The translations under genes and the position numbers were made by a program. A DNA stretch of 64,000 bases, taken from Umezawaea sp049997955. GTDB lineage: Bacteria > Actinomycetota > Actinomycetes > Mycobacteriales > Pseudonocardiaceae. The stretch covers positions 372,001 to 436,000 of the forward strand of contig JAEBDY010000004.1 in NCBI GenBank assembly GCA_049997955.1, read 5' to 3'. The notes beneath the pieces are model-generated. The model worked only from the letters and a program-made list of their open reading frames with translations. It did not search any database and had not been told where the DNA came from. This document shows positions 50,228 through 59,114 of the stretch, in pieces; the first letter of the stretch is position 1; every line of letters starts with the position of its first letter.

Positions 50228-51634
50228 ATGAGCCGGCGGCGACGCCTGGCTGCCGTCGGCGTGCTCCTGCTGATCACCTCCCTGCTCACCCCCCTGTCCG
50301 CGCGGGCGTTCCCCGCCTCGACCCGCGCGGCGCTGATGGACTACCTGTCCGGCATCTCCGGCCGGTCCACGCTGTCGGGCCAGCACAACCGCGAACCCAA
50401 CTCCGACCCGACGAAGTACACCCGCGTCGCCCAGGGCATCACCGGGCAGACGCCCGGCCTGTGGGGCGGCGACTTCCTGTTCCTGCCCGACGACGTCGCA
50501 CACCGCCAGACGATGGTCGACGAGGCCGTCCGGCAGTGGCGGGCGGGTTCGGTCGTCGCGCTGACGTGGCACCTCTGCCCTCCCACCACCGGTTCGACGT
50601 GCGGCTGGGACAACGACGTCAACTCGGACCTCGACGTGAACCAGTGGAACCAGCTGGTCACCGACGGCACCGCGCTCAACACCGCGTTCAAGAACCGGCT
50701 GAACGAGGCCGTCCCGTACCTGCGGCAACTGCAGAACGCGGGTGTGCCGGTGCTGTGGCGGCCGATCCACGAGATGAACGACGGCTGGTCCTGGTGGGGC
50801 GGGCGTCCCGGTGCCACCGGCAGCCGCAAGCTCTACCAGATCACCCACGACCACTACACGAAGACGCACGGCCTGACGAACCTGGTGTGGGTGTGGAACG
50901 TCAAGGACGTGAACACGGGCTCGATCGGCGAGTACTGGCCGGGACCGTCCTACGTGGACGTGGCCAGTCTCGACGTGTGGGCCAAGTACGACCCCAGCGC
51001 GTCGGACTACCAGGCGATGCTGGCCGTCGCGGGCGGCAAGCCCATCGCGCTGGCCGAGGTCGGCCGCGTGCCGAGTCCGGCGTTGATGAACGCGCAGCCG
51101 CGCTGGGCGTGGTGGATGGTGTGGGCGGAGTGGCTCACCGATCCGGCGTACAACAACAACGCCGCCGTGCAGGCGTCCTACTTCTCCCCCCGCGTGCTCA
51201 ACCGCGGCGAGTTCACCGTTCCCGGCGGAGGCGGCGCGCGCACCGGCCCGATCAGGGGCCTGGCGGGCAAGTGCGTCGACGTGGCCGCGGCCAACCCCGC
51301 CGACGGCACGCAGGTCCAGCTCTACACGTGCGACGGCGGCAGCGCCCAGCAGTGGACGGTCGGGACCGACGGCACGATCCGCGCGCTCGGCGGCTGCCTC
51401 GACGTCAACGGCGGCACCAACGCCGACGGCACCGGGATCCAGCTCTGGACTTGCCTACCGGGCAACACCCATCAGCAGTGGGCGGTGAACGGGAGCACGC
51501 TGGTGAACCCGGGGACCGGGCGGTGCCTGGACGCCGCCGGGCAGTCCAGCGCCGACGGCACCAGGCTCCAGCTCTGGGCGTGCAACGGCCAGACCAACCA
51601 GAACTGGACGCTCCCCGGCAGCGGCACGCGGTGA
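50228..51634 (+). CDS. Secreted GH26 beta-mannanase with CBM13 (ricin-type) domain
   Basis: A 468-residue exported enzyme. The signal peptide is residues 1-27 (RRRRLAAVGVLLLITSLLT, then SARA). The GH26 TIM barrel (about 30-340) has the acid/base Glu182 in WRPIHEMNDGWSWWGG and nucleophile Glu277 in IALAEVGR, with GLWGGDF near its start. The beta-trefoil CBM13 (about 345-468) has three QxW repeats (QQWTV, QQWAV, QNWTL), each with the CVDVA/CLDVN/CLDAA strand. The expected role is endo-cleavage of beta-1,4-mannan. ATG 50228 is chosen because it directly precedes the signal peptide. The upstream promoter has a LacI-style palindrome. Confidence 0.95.
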   Translation: MSRRRRLAAVGVLLLITSLLTPLSARAFPASTRAALMDYLSGISGRSTLSGQHNREPNSDPTKYTRVAQGITGQTPGLWGGDFLFLPDDVAHRQTMVDEAVRQWRAGSVVALTWHLCPPTTGSTCGWDNDVNSDLDVNQWNQLVTDGTALNTAFKNRLNEAVPYLRQLQNAGVPVLWRPIHEMNDGWSWWGGRPGATGSRKLYQITHDHYTKTHGLTNLVWVWNVKDVNTGSIGEYWPGPSYVDVASLDVWAKYDPSASDYQAMLAVAGGKPIALAEVGRVPSPALMNAQPRWAWWMVWAEWLTDPAYNNNAAVQASYFSPRVLNRGEFTVPGGGGARTGPIRGLAGKCVDVAAANPADGTQVQLYTCDGGSAQQWTVGTDGTIRALGGCLDVNGGTNADGTGIQLWTCLPGNTHQQWAVNGSTLVNPGTGRCLDAAGQSSADGTRLQLWACNGQTNQNWTLPGSGTR

Positions 51635-51749
51635 CGTGCCGGCGGGCCCGCTCCCGCCGGTGCGGCAGGTCTTCCGGTGGTTCCGCCTGTCCAGGCGGAA
51701 CCACCGCGGGGAGATGGACATATACTGCGGAACCTGACTCTGGGGGGCC

Positions 51750-52103
51750 GTGGTGGGTGTGCGCAGTGATGAGTTCTTCCGGATCGTGGACGCGCTCGTC
51801 GACGTGACGCGCGCGGAGGGCGAGCAGTACAGCTCGTTCAGCGTGGTGGGCAAGCGGTTCGGCTACTACTGGCCGCGCACGCAGACCGTCGGGTTGAAGC
51901 AGACGCTGACCGAGCAGCTGGCGCTGGTGGCCGAACGGCCGGACGTCTTCGAGGAGCAGTACACCTCCGGCGGGTTCGGCTGGGTGGTCGTGCACCTCGA
52001 CGGGATCGAGGCGGACGAACTGGCGGAGTTGGTGTTCGAGGCCTGGCGGCTGTCCGCCCCCGAGCACCTGGTCGCCGAGGTGCCGGACCTGGCGCAGCGG
52101 TAG
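51750..52103 (+). CDS. MmcQ/YjbR family protein
   Basis: A 117-residue protein of the MmcQ/YjbR fold: DEFFRIVDALVDVTRAE, then a beta hairpin FSVVGKRFGYYW, KQTLTEQLALVAERPDVF, and the C-terminal VVVHLDGIEADELAELV helix. The family has a CyaY-like or DNA-binding-like fold of unknown role. GTG 51750 follows a GGGGGG ribosome site; a TATACT -10-like element lies about 25 bases earlier. Its stop abuts the stop of the convergent esterase with no gap. Confidence 0.83.
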   Translation: MVGVRSDEFFRIVDALVDVTRAEGEQYSSFSVVGKRFGYYWPRTQTVGLKQTLTEQLALVAERPDVFEEQYTSGGFGWVVVHLDGIEADELAELVFEAWRLSAPEHLVAEVPDLAQR

Positions 52104-53567
52104 TCAGGTCCAGGCCTCGGTCTCCGGGGCGCGGGGGTCGTCGACCAGGTCCCACGTGTCCCCGATCCGCCGCACCAGGCGGCGGTCCGGTTCGTAGCGG
52201 GCCCAGCCCGGATCACCGGTCGTGACGAAGTCGACCCACGACCGGTGCATCCGGGCGGCGAGGTCGGCGGGTGGCGCGGTGGTGCCGAGCAGCCCCGCCG
52301 ATCCGTGCAGCGACGGCAGGTCGAGGCGGTCGAACACGAACGGCAGCTCCACCACGTGACCCGCGCCGTACCTTCCGTCGAGGGCGTCGGAGCGCCAGGT
52401 GAACTCGTAGACGAACGTCGGTGCGCCTGTCGCCGCGTGCGCGGCGGCCATCCGCCGGGTGCCCGCGCCGAACAGGCCGTCGCCCAGGACGGCGATCGCC
52501 AGTTCCACGGCCGAGGCGTCCGGCCGTGCGGACCGGTAGGCGTGCACCAGGTCGTCCGGCCGCGGGTGGAACCGCGCCGCGACGGACCGGACGTCCTCGT
52601 GCGGCTTGAGGTACAGGCTGCCCTCGTCGAGGTTGGAGCCGATGAGCAGTTCGACGTCACGTCCGCGCTGCGTGTCCGCGGGCTGCCGGTCGAGGACCAG
52701 GCTGAACGGCGTGATGCCGCCGAGCGGGTCGTGGTCGGTCGGCGTCCGCAGGTCCAAGCCGGTCAGGCCGGGCACGAGGTCGACCAGCCGCTGGTCTGGC
52801 ACGTCGGCCAGCGTCGCGGCGGTCGCGGCGGTCCCGAGTTCGCGTCCGACGGCGTCCGTGACGATCCGCGCCTGCTCCGGGGTGAACGCGCCGGTGCCGC
52901 TGCCGCTCTGCACGACCGCCCGGCGCAGCAGGCCGTCGGAGTCCGGGTGGGCGAGGACGCCGCCGACGATGGTGGCCCCGGCGGACTGGCCGAACAGGGT
53001 CACGGCGTCCGGGTCGCCGCCGAAGGCCGCGATGTTGTCCCGCACCCAGCGCAGGGCGGCGATGACGTCGAGCATCCCCCGGTTGTCGGGGGCGTCGGGC
53101 AGGTGCAGGAAGCCGGGGATGCCGAGGCGGTACTCCACGGCGACCAGCACGACGCCGTCGCGGGCGAAGGCCGTGCCGTCGTAGAGGGGCGAACTCGCCG
53201 ACCCGGCGACGAACCCGCCCCCGTGCACGAAGACCATCACCGGGGCGAGTGGACCCGCCCGGTCGGGCGCGTGGACGTCGAGCACGAGGTGGTCGTCGCC
53301 CTTGCGCCAGCCCGGCGCGAAGTACGGCGACAGGTCCAGGCCGCCGAACCCGCCCCGCGCGGGCTGAGGGGCGGTCGGCCCGCGCCGGGTCGCGTCCCGG
53401 ACCTCCGTCCACGGCTCGTGCGGACGGGGAGCGGCGAAGCGCAGCGCGCCGACCGGCGGGGCCGCGTACGGCACGCCGTGGAAGACCCTGCCGTGGTCGC
53501 CTCGGCGACCGCGGACCGGGCCCGTGGTGGTGCCCACCACGTCGTGTCCCGTGTGGACAGTTGACAT
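52104..53567 (-). CDS. Type-B carboxylesterase
   Basis: A 487-residue alpha/beta hydrolase of the carboxylesterase/para-nitrobenzyl-esterase family. It has the N-terminal GRVFHGVPYAAPPVGALRF, oxyanion hole FVHGGGFVAG (about 114-123), nucleophile elbow GQSAG (Ser195), and the LHGSAGLLG/HVVELPFVF region near the catalytic His. There is no signal peptide, so it is intracellular. It starts 15 bp after the stop of the metallo-hydrolase gene and is probably co-transcribed; two hydrolases in tandem suggest a shared ester or lactone substrate. Confidence 0.93.
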   Translation of the reverse strand: MSTVHTGHDVVGTTTGPVRGRRGDHGRVFHGVPYAAPPVGALRFAAPRPHEPWTEVRDATRRGPTAPQPARGGFGGLDLSPYFAPGWRKGDDHLVLDVHAPDRAGPLAPVMVFVHGGGFVAGSASSPLYDGTAFARDGVVLVAVEYRLGIPGFLHLPDAPDNRGMLDVIAALRWVRDNIAAFGGDPDAVTLFGQSAGATIVGGVLAHPDSDGLLRRAVVQSGSGTGAFTPEQARIVTDAVGRELGTAATAATLADVPDQRLVDLVPGLTGLDLRTPTDHDPLGGITPFSLVLDRQPADTQRGRDVELLIGSNLDEGSLYLKPHEDVRSVAARFHPRPDDLVHAYRSARPDASAVELAIAVLGDGLFGAGTRRMAAAHAATGAPTFVYEFTWRSDALDGRYGAGHVVELPFVFDRLDLPSLHGSAGLLGTTAPPADLAARMHRSWVDFVTTGDPGWARYEPDRRLVRRIGDTWDLVDDPRAPETEAWT

Positions 53568-53582
53568 CGGACGACCCTCTCC

Positions 53583-54536
53583 TCAGTACCGGGTGAACGG
53601 CGCCCACGCCGAGATCGCGAACGCCGAACCCCGGTGCTCGACCTCCAGTGCGCTGTGGCCGCTGAAGTGCGCGGGCAGGACGAGCGCCTTGTGGTCGGCC
53701 GCCCAGCCGAGCAGCCTGCGCCGGGTCCGGCGTGATTCGACCGCGTCCTCGCAGAAGCAGCTGTTCTGGTCGGGTTCGGCCACCTGCAACGGGGTGTGCA
53801 CCAGGTCGCCCGCGAACAGGGCCCGATCGGATCCGGACTCCAGCTTGACCACGCTGGAACCGGGCGTGTGGCCGGGGGCCGCCTCCAGGCGCAGGTTCGC
53901 GTCGATCACGTGGCTGTCCTCCCACAGCACGACCTGGCCGTTGGCGTGCACGGGGGCGACGCTGTCCTCGAACACGTTCTCGTTGACGCCGCCCGCGATG
54001 GCCGAGTTGTTGGCGGGGTTCCAGAACTCGAAGTCCGCCTTGGGCATCAGGTACGTGGCGTTCGGGAACGTGGGCACCCAGACGCCGTCGCGCAGGCGGG
54101 TGTTCCAGCCGACGTGGTCGACGTGCAGGTGGGTGTTCACGACGACGTCGACGTCCTCGGGGCGGACGCCCGCCCGTTCGAGGTTCCCGAGGTAGTCGAG
54201 GTCCAGGTGGTCCCACCCCTCGACGGCGGGCCGCGACTTGTCGTTGCCCACACCGGTGTCGACCAGGATCGTCCGGCCTTCGCTGCGCAGCAGCCACGTC
54301 TGCATCGCGACCTGGACCACGTTGTCGTCGGGGTCCAGGTGGTCCGGCACGAGCAGGTCCCGCTGGTCCAGCCACGCCTGCTCGGGCGAGCCGGGGAAGA
54401 ACTGGTCCGGCGTCATGCCGACCGGACCGTGCATCTCCTCGACGCGCGTCACGCTGACCGCGCCGAACTCGATCTCGTCCACGATGTTCTCCAGTGCTCC
54501 GGGAAATCCTTTGGCCACAACGAATCCTGGAGTCAC
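53583..54536 (-). CDS. Metallo-beta-lactamase-fold hydrolase
   Basis: A 317-residue MBL-fold enzyme. The binuclear metal site is complete: HLHVDH (136-141), APGHTPGSS, FAGDLVH (bridging Asp) and LPAHFSG. The N-terminal region around VSVTRVEEMHGP and long loops resemble N-acyl homoserine lactonase-like or methyl-parathion-hydrolase-like proteins of actinomycetes. The substrate is unknown. It is the first gene of a two-gene operon with the carboxylesterase. Confidence 0.92.
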   Translation of the reverse strand: MTPGFVVAKGFPGALENIVDEIEFGAVSVTRVEEMHGPVGMTPDQFFPGSPEQAWLDQRDLLVPDHLDPDDNVVQVAMQTWLLRSEGRTILVDTGVGNDKSRPAVEGWDHLDLDYLGNLERAGVRPEDVDVVVNTHLHVDHVGWNTRLRDGVWVPTFPNATYLMPKADFEFWNPANNSAIAGGVNENVFEDSVAPVHANGQVVLWEDSHVIDANLRLEAAPGHTPGSSVVKLESGSDRALFAGDLVHTPLQVAEPDQNSCFCEDAVESRRTRRRLLGWAADHKALVLPAHFSGHSALEVEHRGSAFAISAWAPFTRY

Positions 54537-54974
54537 CGACGAGCCTTATCCACACCCTGCCGGGGATACGCACCGCAGGGTCGGGAACACCCGGTGCGGG
54601 GAAGCGACCTCGGAGGAGCATCGCCATGATCACGTGCGCCGGCGGCCGGCACAGCGACGACGACGCCTACGCGGCGCTGCGGACGTGGGTGGAGGAGAAC
54701 GCGGACTCCGCGACCTGGAGGGCCGAGAAACTGCGACCGACCGACCGGCGCGGGTCTCCCCGCGCACCGACCGCCGTGGTGGTCCCGCTCAACCACCCGG
54801 CGCGGGATGGTCCGTTCCGAGCGGGGTGGCTCGGCCGTCGTGGGGTGGTCGCCGCTCCTCGTCCAGGAAGTAGCCCACCCGGACACCGAAGCAGCGGGAC
54901 AGAGGTCCAAGCGATCCACTTCCCGCTCCGAGCCAGGGGCGCGGGACCCGGAGGGGTGGTCCCGCGCCTCCGGC
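54537..54974. other. 438-bp intergenic region with a regulator relic
   Basis: No intact gene. A plus-strand frame near 54628 (MITCAGGRHSDDDAYAALRT, then WVEENADSATWRAEK) has coding-like composition for about 45 codons but no recognisable family and degrades after it. The minus strand at 54789-54926 contains the tail of an XRE regulator. Confidence 0.4.
54789..54926 (-). pseudogene. C-terminal relic of an XRE-family regulator
   Basis: About 40 codons ending at TGA 54789 read LGPLSRCFGVRVGYFLDEER. This matches the FFGV..AYFF(D/E) motif that closes the helix-turn-helix of paralogous XRE proteins, compare AGFFGVPPAYFFDDD in the intact gene at 4154. No helix-turn-helix remains upstream. It is likely a deletion remnant. 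Confidence 0.45.
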
Positions 54975-55808
54975 TCACCCGACCCGGACGGGGATCTCGG
55001 CCTCCACGAACTCGCGGAAGCTCCGAGCGGGTCGGCCGGTCACGCGGTGGACGGTGTCGGTGACGCGGTCCTCCGACCCACCGCGGATGTCCTCGTCCAG
55101 CGCGGCGAGGAACGCGGCGAACTCGGCGGGCAGGCCGGACGCCGCCAGGTGCCGGGCGTGCTCGTCGGTGCCGAGGGCGCGGTGGCGCACCGGGGAGCCG
55201 GTCCACTTCGCGATGATCTCGGCGACCTCGGCGTAGCTCAGCGCCTCCGGCCCCGTCAGCAGGTGGTCCGTGTCGTGCGGGACCTCGTCGGTCAGCGCGT
55301 GCCCGGCGACGGCCGCGATGTCCCCGGCGTCGATGAACGCGACCCTGGCGTCACCGGTCGCGCTGACGATCTCCCCGGTGCGCACCCCCTCGCCCGCGGG
55401 GAGGTCGCCGGTGAAGTTCTGCATGAACCACGACGGCCTCAGCACCGTCCACTCCGGCATGGTGGCGCGCACGAGGCCGTGCAGCGCGCCGAGCGGCGGC
55501 ACGCCCTCCGCCATCGCCGACGAGCTGAGCAGCACCACGCGCCGGACGCCCTGCCGCAGCGCCTCGTCGAGGAACGGCTCCACGACCGGGACGGGGTCGA
55601 TCACGCCGATGGGGGCCACCAGGTAGACGGCGGACACGCCCCGCAGCGCGGGCGCGTGGGTCTCCCGGTCGGCCCAGTCGAAGCGGACCTGGCCCGCCGC
55701 GCGCGGGGTGCGCGTGGCCAGCCGGGTCGGGACGTCGCGGCCGCGGAGGAAGCCGCCGACCCGTGAGCCGGTGGTGCCGGTCGCGCCGACGACGAGGACG
55801 TCAGGCAT
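54975..55808 (-). CDS. NmrA-like NAD(P)-binding protein
   Basis: A 277-residue atypical SDR/NmrA-family protein. It has the N-terminal Rossmann motif VVGATGTTGSRVGGFL, a basic TRLATRTPR after the second strand (NADP-type), and the YLVAPIGV strand. The segments VVLLSSSAM, RPSWFMQNF and FIDAGDIAAVA are typical of NmrA/azoreductase-like (YtfG, QOR2) proteins. There is no YxxxK pair, as usual for the group. Its start overlaps the NTF2-like gene by 8 bp, and both should answer to the divergent TetR. Confidence 0.92.
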   Translation of the reverse strand: MPDVLVVGATGTTGSRVGGFLRGRDVPTRLATRTPRAAGQVRFDWADRETHAPALRGVSAVYLVAPIGVIDPVPVVEPFLDEALRQGVRRVVLLSSSAMAEGVPPLGALHGLVRATMPEWTVLRPSWFMQNFTGDLPAGEGVRTGEIVSATGDARVAFIDAGDIAAVAGHALTDEVPHDTDHLLTGPEALSYAEVAEIIAKWTGSPVRHRALGTDEHARHLAASGLPAEFAAFLAALDEDIRGGSEDRVTDTVHRVTGRPARSFREFVEAEIPVRVG

Positions 55809-56238
55809 TCGCGGTCCCGGAGAACGCGCTGTTCAGGGCTTCCTCGCCGCCCAGGACACCGGCGGCGGCGACCGGGCTCCAGTAGTCGCGGTAGTGCTGG
55901 ATCTCCCCGTCCCTGACGGTGATGACCGCGATGTAGCTCATCGTGTACGGCTCCTGAGTGGCGACGACGGTCCCGTTGACCGTGAACTCCACGACGGTGA
56001 CCTCGGCGTCCGCGGTCCGGTGGACGACCTGCTCGGGGATCTCGCGCACGTCGAACAGGTCGGGGTAGTCGCGCAGGTAGTCCTGGACGGCAGCGCGGCC
56101 GTCCAACCGCCGCGGGAAGCCGGGTTGCGCGAACGGGAACTCCAGCACGCCGTCCTCCGCCCACAGCCCGGCGAAGGCGACCATGTCACCCCGGAGCAGC
56201 AGCTCCAGCGCGTGGGCGACCAGTTCCTCTGACTTCAT
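55801..56238 (-). CDS. NTF2-like (SnoaL-type) protein
   Basis: A 145-residue cone-fold protein: HALELLLRGDMVAFAGLWAE, then FPFAQPGFPRRLDGRAAVQD, then TAEVTVVEF-like strands and a closing IQHYRDYWSPVA helix. Such proteins are small-molecule isomerases, hydrolases or binding proteins. ATG 56238 (MKSEELV) is chosen over the longer frame because the longer one runs through the operator region. It is the first gene of a two-gene operon with the NmrA-like gene. Confidence 0.88.
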   Translation of the reverse strand: MKSEELVAHALELLLRGDMVAFAGLWAEDGVLEFPFAQPGFPRRLDGRAAVQDYLRDYPDLFDVREIPEQVVHRTADAEVTVVEFTVNGTVVATQEPYTMSYIAVITVRDGEIQHYRDYWSPVAAAGVLGGEEALNSAFSGTANA

Positions 56239-56255
56239 CAAGACAACTCCAATAG

Positions 56256-56312
56256 GACGAGACGGTAGCGTCCCGACCAACGTAGCACAGGACGGGACGG
56301 GCCCGTCTCGTC
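56256..56312. promoter_or_regulatory. Double TetR operator in a divergent promoter
   Basis: Two related 22-base palindromic sites lie between the NTF2-like and TetR genes. The one at 56291-56312 pairs GACGGGACGG with CCGTCTCGTC, one mismatch. The one at 56256-56277 starts GACGAGACGG, the exact complement of the far arm of the other. A TACACT -10 follows immediately (about 56314-56319) for the leaderless TetR gene. Confidence 0.65.
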
Positions 56313-56326
56313 GCTACACTCGCCCG

Positions 56327-56917
56327 ATGACTCGTCGCGCACCCACCGGAGCGGCCCTGCTGCAACCGGGCGTCACCAAGGCCATCACCGAAGCCGTCTT
56401 CGCGGAGTGGGCCGAGCACGGCTACGCCCGGCTGTCCATGGAGGCCGTCGCCAAGCGGGCGGGCGTCGGCAAGAGCGCCCTCTACCGGCGCTGGCCGTCC
56501 AAGCAGGAGATGGCCATGGCGGTGGCCTCCGAGTTCAGCGTGGCGCGCGCGGAGATCCCGGACACCGGGTCGCTGCGGGGAGACCTCCGCCAGGCGCTCG
56601 ACGAGCTGCTGGAGTGGCTGACGGACCCGCGGTTCGCCAGGGTCCTGCCCGACCTCGTCGCCGAGGCCGCCCGGAACCCGGAGCTCTCCGGCTTCGTCAA
56701 GAGCATGATCGGCGCGCCGCGGCGCGAGCACTCCGCGGTGATGCTGCGCAGAGCGGTCGAGCGCGGCGAACTGCGCGCCGACGTGGACCTGGACCTCGTG
56801 CAGGACCTGATCGCGTCCCCGATCTACTGGCGCGTGAGCGTGCGCGGGTTCGAGGTGGAACCGGGCTACCTGGACAAGCTCACCGACCTGGTCGTCCGGT
56901 CGGTCGCCACCGGGTGA
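56327..56917 (+). CDS. TetR-family regulator of the NTF2/NmrA operon
   Basis: A 196-residue repressor. The helix-turn-helix lies at residues 18-62 (ITEAVFAEWAEHGYARLSME, AKRAGVGKSALYRRWPSK) with the TetR_C-type helical domain after it. ATG 56327 follows a TACACT -10 by about 8 bases and has no ribosome site, so the mRNA is probably leaderless; the upstream open frame runs through the operators. It is divergent from, and likely represses, the NTF2/NmrA pair. Its stop is 3 bp from that of the convergent CorA gene. Confidence 0.92.
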   Translation: MTRRAPTGAALLQPGVTKAITEAVFAEWAEHGYARLSMEAVAKRAGVGKSALYRRWPSKQEMAMAVASEFSVARAEIPDTGSLRGDLRQALDELLEWLTDPRFARVLPDLVAEAARNPELSGFVKSMIGAPRREHSAVMLRRAVERGELRADVDLDLVQDLIASPIYWRVSVRGFEVEPGYLDKLTDLVVRSVATG

Positions 56918-56920
56918 CCG

Positions 56921-57967
56921 CTAGAGCCACCGGTTCCGCTTGAACGTCCGGTGCAGCACCGCGCAGCCGATGGCGACGGCCGCCAGCACGCCGTAGTAGC
57001 CGTACTCCCAGTGCAACTCCGGCATGTGCTCGAAGTTCATCCCGTACAGGCCGAACACCATGGTCGGCAGGGCGACGATCGCCGCCCACGAGGTGATCTT
57101 GCGGACGTCGTCGTTCTGCCGCAGCGTGATCTTGGCCAGCGTCGCGTACAGCAGGCCGGTGAGCAGCAGGTCGAACGCGGCGATCTGCTCGGACACCGAC
57201 GTCAGCCGGTCGAGCAGGTCGCGGAAGCCCTCCCGGACCTCTGCCTGGACGTGGGGGCTCTCGACCTCCGCCAGACCCCGCAGGACGGCCGCGAGCGGCG
57301 TCACGGACCGGTTCAGCTCCACGATCTCGCGCTTCATCAGGTACATCCGCTCGGCGCCGACCGGGTTGCCGGGGGCGAACACGAGCGCCTCGATCGCGTC
57401 GATGTCGCCCTCGAACGCACGGGTCACCTCGAGGTGGCCGTCCACGACGTGGTCCGCGATGGCGTGCAGCACCGCGGAGGGGCCGAGCGCGAGCCGCTCG
57501 GGTGCGGCCTCCAGCTCGTCGCGCAGTCCGCCGAGGCCGGAGTGCTCGCCGTGCCGGACCGTCACGATGAAGTCGGCGCCGAGGAACGCCATGACCTCGC
57601 CGGTCTCCACGATCTCGCCCGACGCGCCGGGGGACTCGTGGGCGACGTGGCGGGCGGTCTTGAGCACCAGGAACGTCACGTCGTCGTGCCGCGTCACCTT
57701 GGGCCGCAGGTAACCGCACACCGCGTCCCGCACGGACCGCGCGGGCAGCCCGAAGGTCTCGACGACGTGGCGCATCTGGTCTTCCGCGGGCTCCAGCAGG
57801 CCGAGCCACACGAATCCCGCCCGCCGCTCGCGCACCTCCGCGACGGCGGTGGCGAACGTCCACGCCCCCGGCAACCGCTCCCCGTCGACGTAGACCGCGC
57901 ACCCGACCACCGCGGTGTGCACCGGAACCCCGTGCTCCTGACTGCCGGCGAACGGCGCGCTCGTCAT
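56921..57967 (-). CDS. corA: CorA-family magnesium/cobalt channel
   Basis: A 348-residue channel protein. The large N-terminal cytoplasmic domain ends in a long helix region, and two membrane helices lie at the C-terminus. Between them is the diagnostic GMN motif, within FGLYGMNFEHMPEL, which forms the ion-selective pore loop. The tail is basic (HRTFKRNRWL), as in CorA. ATG 57967 has a GAGAGGA ribosome site. The family transports Mg2+, Co2+ or Ni2+; the preferred ion is not visible here. Confidence 0.94.
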   Translation of the reverse strand: MTSAPFAGSQEHGVPVHTAVVGCAVYVDGERLPGAWTFATAVAEVRERRAGFVWLGLLEPAEDQMRHVVETFGLPARSVRDAVCGYLRPKVTRHDDVTFLVLKTARHVAHESPGASGEIVETGEVMAFLGADFIVTVRHGEHSGLGGLRDELEAAPERLALGPSAVLHAIADHVVDGHLEVTRAFEGDIDAIEALVFAPGNPVGAERMYLMKREIVELNRSVTPLAAVLRGLAEVESPHVQAEVREGFRDLLDRLTSVSEQIAAFDLLLTGLLYATLAKITLRQNDDVRKITSWAAIVALPTMVFGLYGMNFEHMPELHWEYGYYGVLAAVAIGCAVLHRTFKRNRWL

Positions 57968-58136
57968 GTGGTCCTCTCCGTCCCGGTCATGATGCCAAGC
58001 CCCATCCCACCGCACGAGCACTTCGCGACGAATCGAGACCCTGCCCGGTGAGATCGGCGGGTGCGGGAATACCCGGTCGCCGCCAGGACGCTGAGCCCTA
58101 CCAGTGACCCGCCGCCCGACGAATGGACACCGCCCC

Positions 58137-59108
58137 ATGCGTGCGATCGTGCTCGACGCCCCCGGCCCGCCGGAAGCGCTGACCATCCGCGACCTCCCGG
58201 TTCCCGAACCGACGCCCGGCCAGGTCCTCATCAGGGTCAAGGCGTTCGGCCTCAACCGGTCCGAGCTGCACACCCGCCTCGGTCTCGCCGACGGCGTCAC
58301 GTTCCCCCGCGTCCTCGGCATCGAGGCGACGGGCGTGGTGGAGGCCTGCCCCGGCGGCGAGTTCCCGGTCGGCGCGCAGGTGTTCGCGATGATGGGCGGC
58401 ATGGGCCGCACCTACGACGGCGGCTACGCCGAGTACACCCTCGTGCCCGCCACCCAGGTCATCCGGTTCCACAGCGACCTGCCGTGGTCGACGCTCGGCG
58501 CGATCCCGGAGATGCTGCAGACCGCCCACGGCTCCATGACCGTCGGGCTCGGCGTCCAGAAGGGACAGTCCATCCTGGTCAGGGGCGGCACCGCGTCGGT
58601 CGGCATGGCCGTGGCCGTGCTCGCCAAGCGGAAGGACATGACCGTGTTCGCGACGACCCGCAACCCCGCCAAGGCCAAGGCGCTCACCGACCTCGGCGTC
58701 GACCACGTGCTCGTCGACGACGGCCGGATCGCCGACCAGGTCCGCGCGATCCTCCCGGAGGGCGTCGACACCGCGCTGGAACTCGTCGGCACCCCCACCC
58801 TCCCGGACACGCTGCGCGCCACGAGGGAGGGCGGCGTGGTCTGCTTCGCCGGGATGCTGTCGAACCAGTGGACCGTGCCGGACTTCTACCCCATCGGCTA
58901 CCTGCCCCGCGGGGTCCGGCTCAGCGCGTACCACGGTGACGCCGGCGACCTGCCCGCCGACGTGCTGCGGGAGTTCCTGGACGCGGTCGCCGCGGGCACG
59001 GCCGTCGTCCCGCTGGACCGGGTGTTCGGGTTCGACCAGATCGTCGAGGCCCACGCCCGGATGGAAGCGGGCGAGGCGACGGGCAAGATCGTGGTCACCA
59101 CCGAGTAG
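58137..59108 (+). CDS. Zinc-independent quinone-oxidoreductase-like dehydrogenase (MDR superfamily)
   Basis: A 323-residue protein of the medium-chain dehydrogenase/reductase superfamily, quinone-reductase branch. It starts MRAIVLDAPGPPEALTIRDL and has the GLNRSELHTRLG segment, where alcohol dehydrogenases have zinc ligands but this has none. It has a nucleotide-binding ILVRGGTASVGMAVAVLAKR and the C-terminal GKIVVT ending. The AGQ-type GGTASVG loop fits NADPH use. ATG 58137 is preferred to ATG 58104. It is convergent with the hydrolase gene, 6 bp apart. Confidence 0.92.
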   Translation: MRAIVLDAPGPPEALTIRDLPVPEPTPGQVLIRVKAFGLNRSELHTRLGLADGVTFPRVLGIEATGVVEACPGGEFPVGAQVFAMMGGMGRTYDGGYAEYTLVPATQVIRFHSDLPWSTLGAIPEMLQTAHGSMTVGLGVQKGQSILVRGGTASVGMAVAVLAKRKDMTVFATTRNPAKAKALTDLGVDHVLVDDGRIADQVRAILPEGVDTALELVGTPTLPDTLRATREGGVVCFAGMLSNQWTVPDFYPIGYLPRGVRLSAYHGDAGDLPADVLREFLDAVAAGTAVVPLDRVFGFDQIVEAHARMEAGEATGKIVVTTE

Positions 59109-59114
59109 ACGTCG

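Noticed and set aside
10293..51634. One polysaccharide utilisation locus
   Set aside because: The secreted glycosidases are dispersed over 40 kb, on both strands, each with its own promoter, terminator and different operator core, interspersed with unrelated genes.
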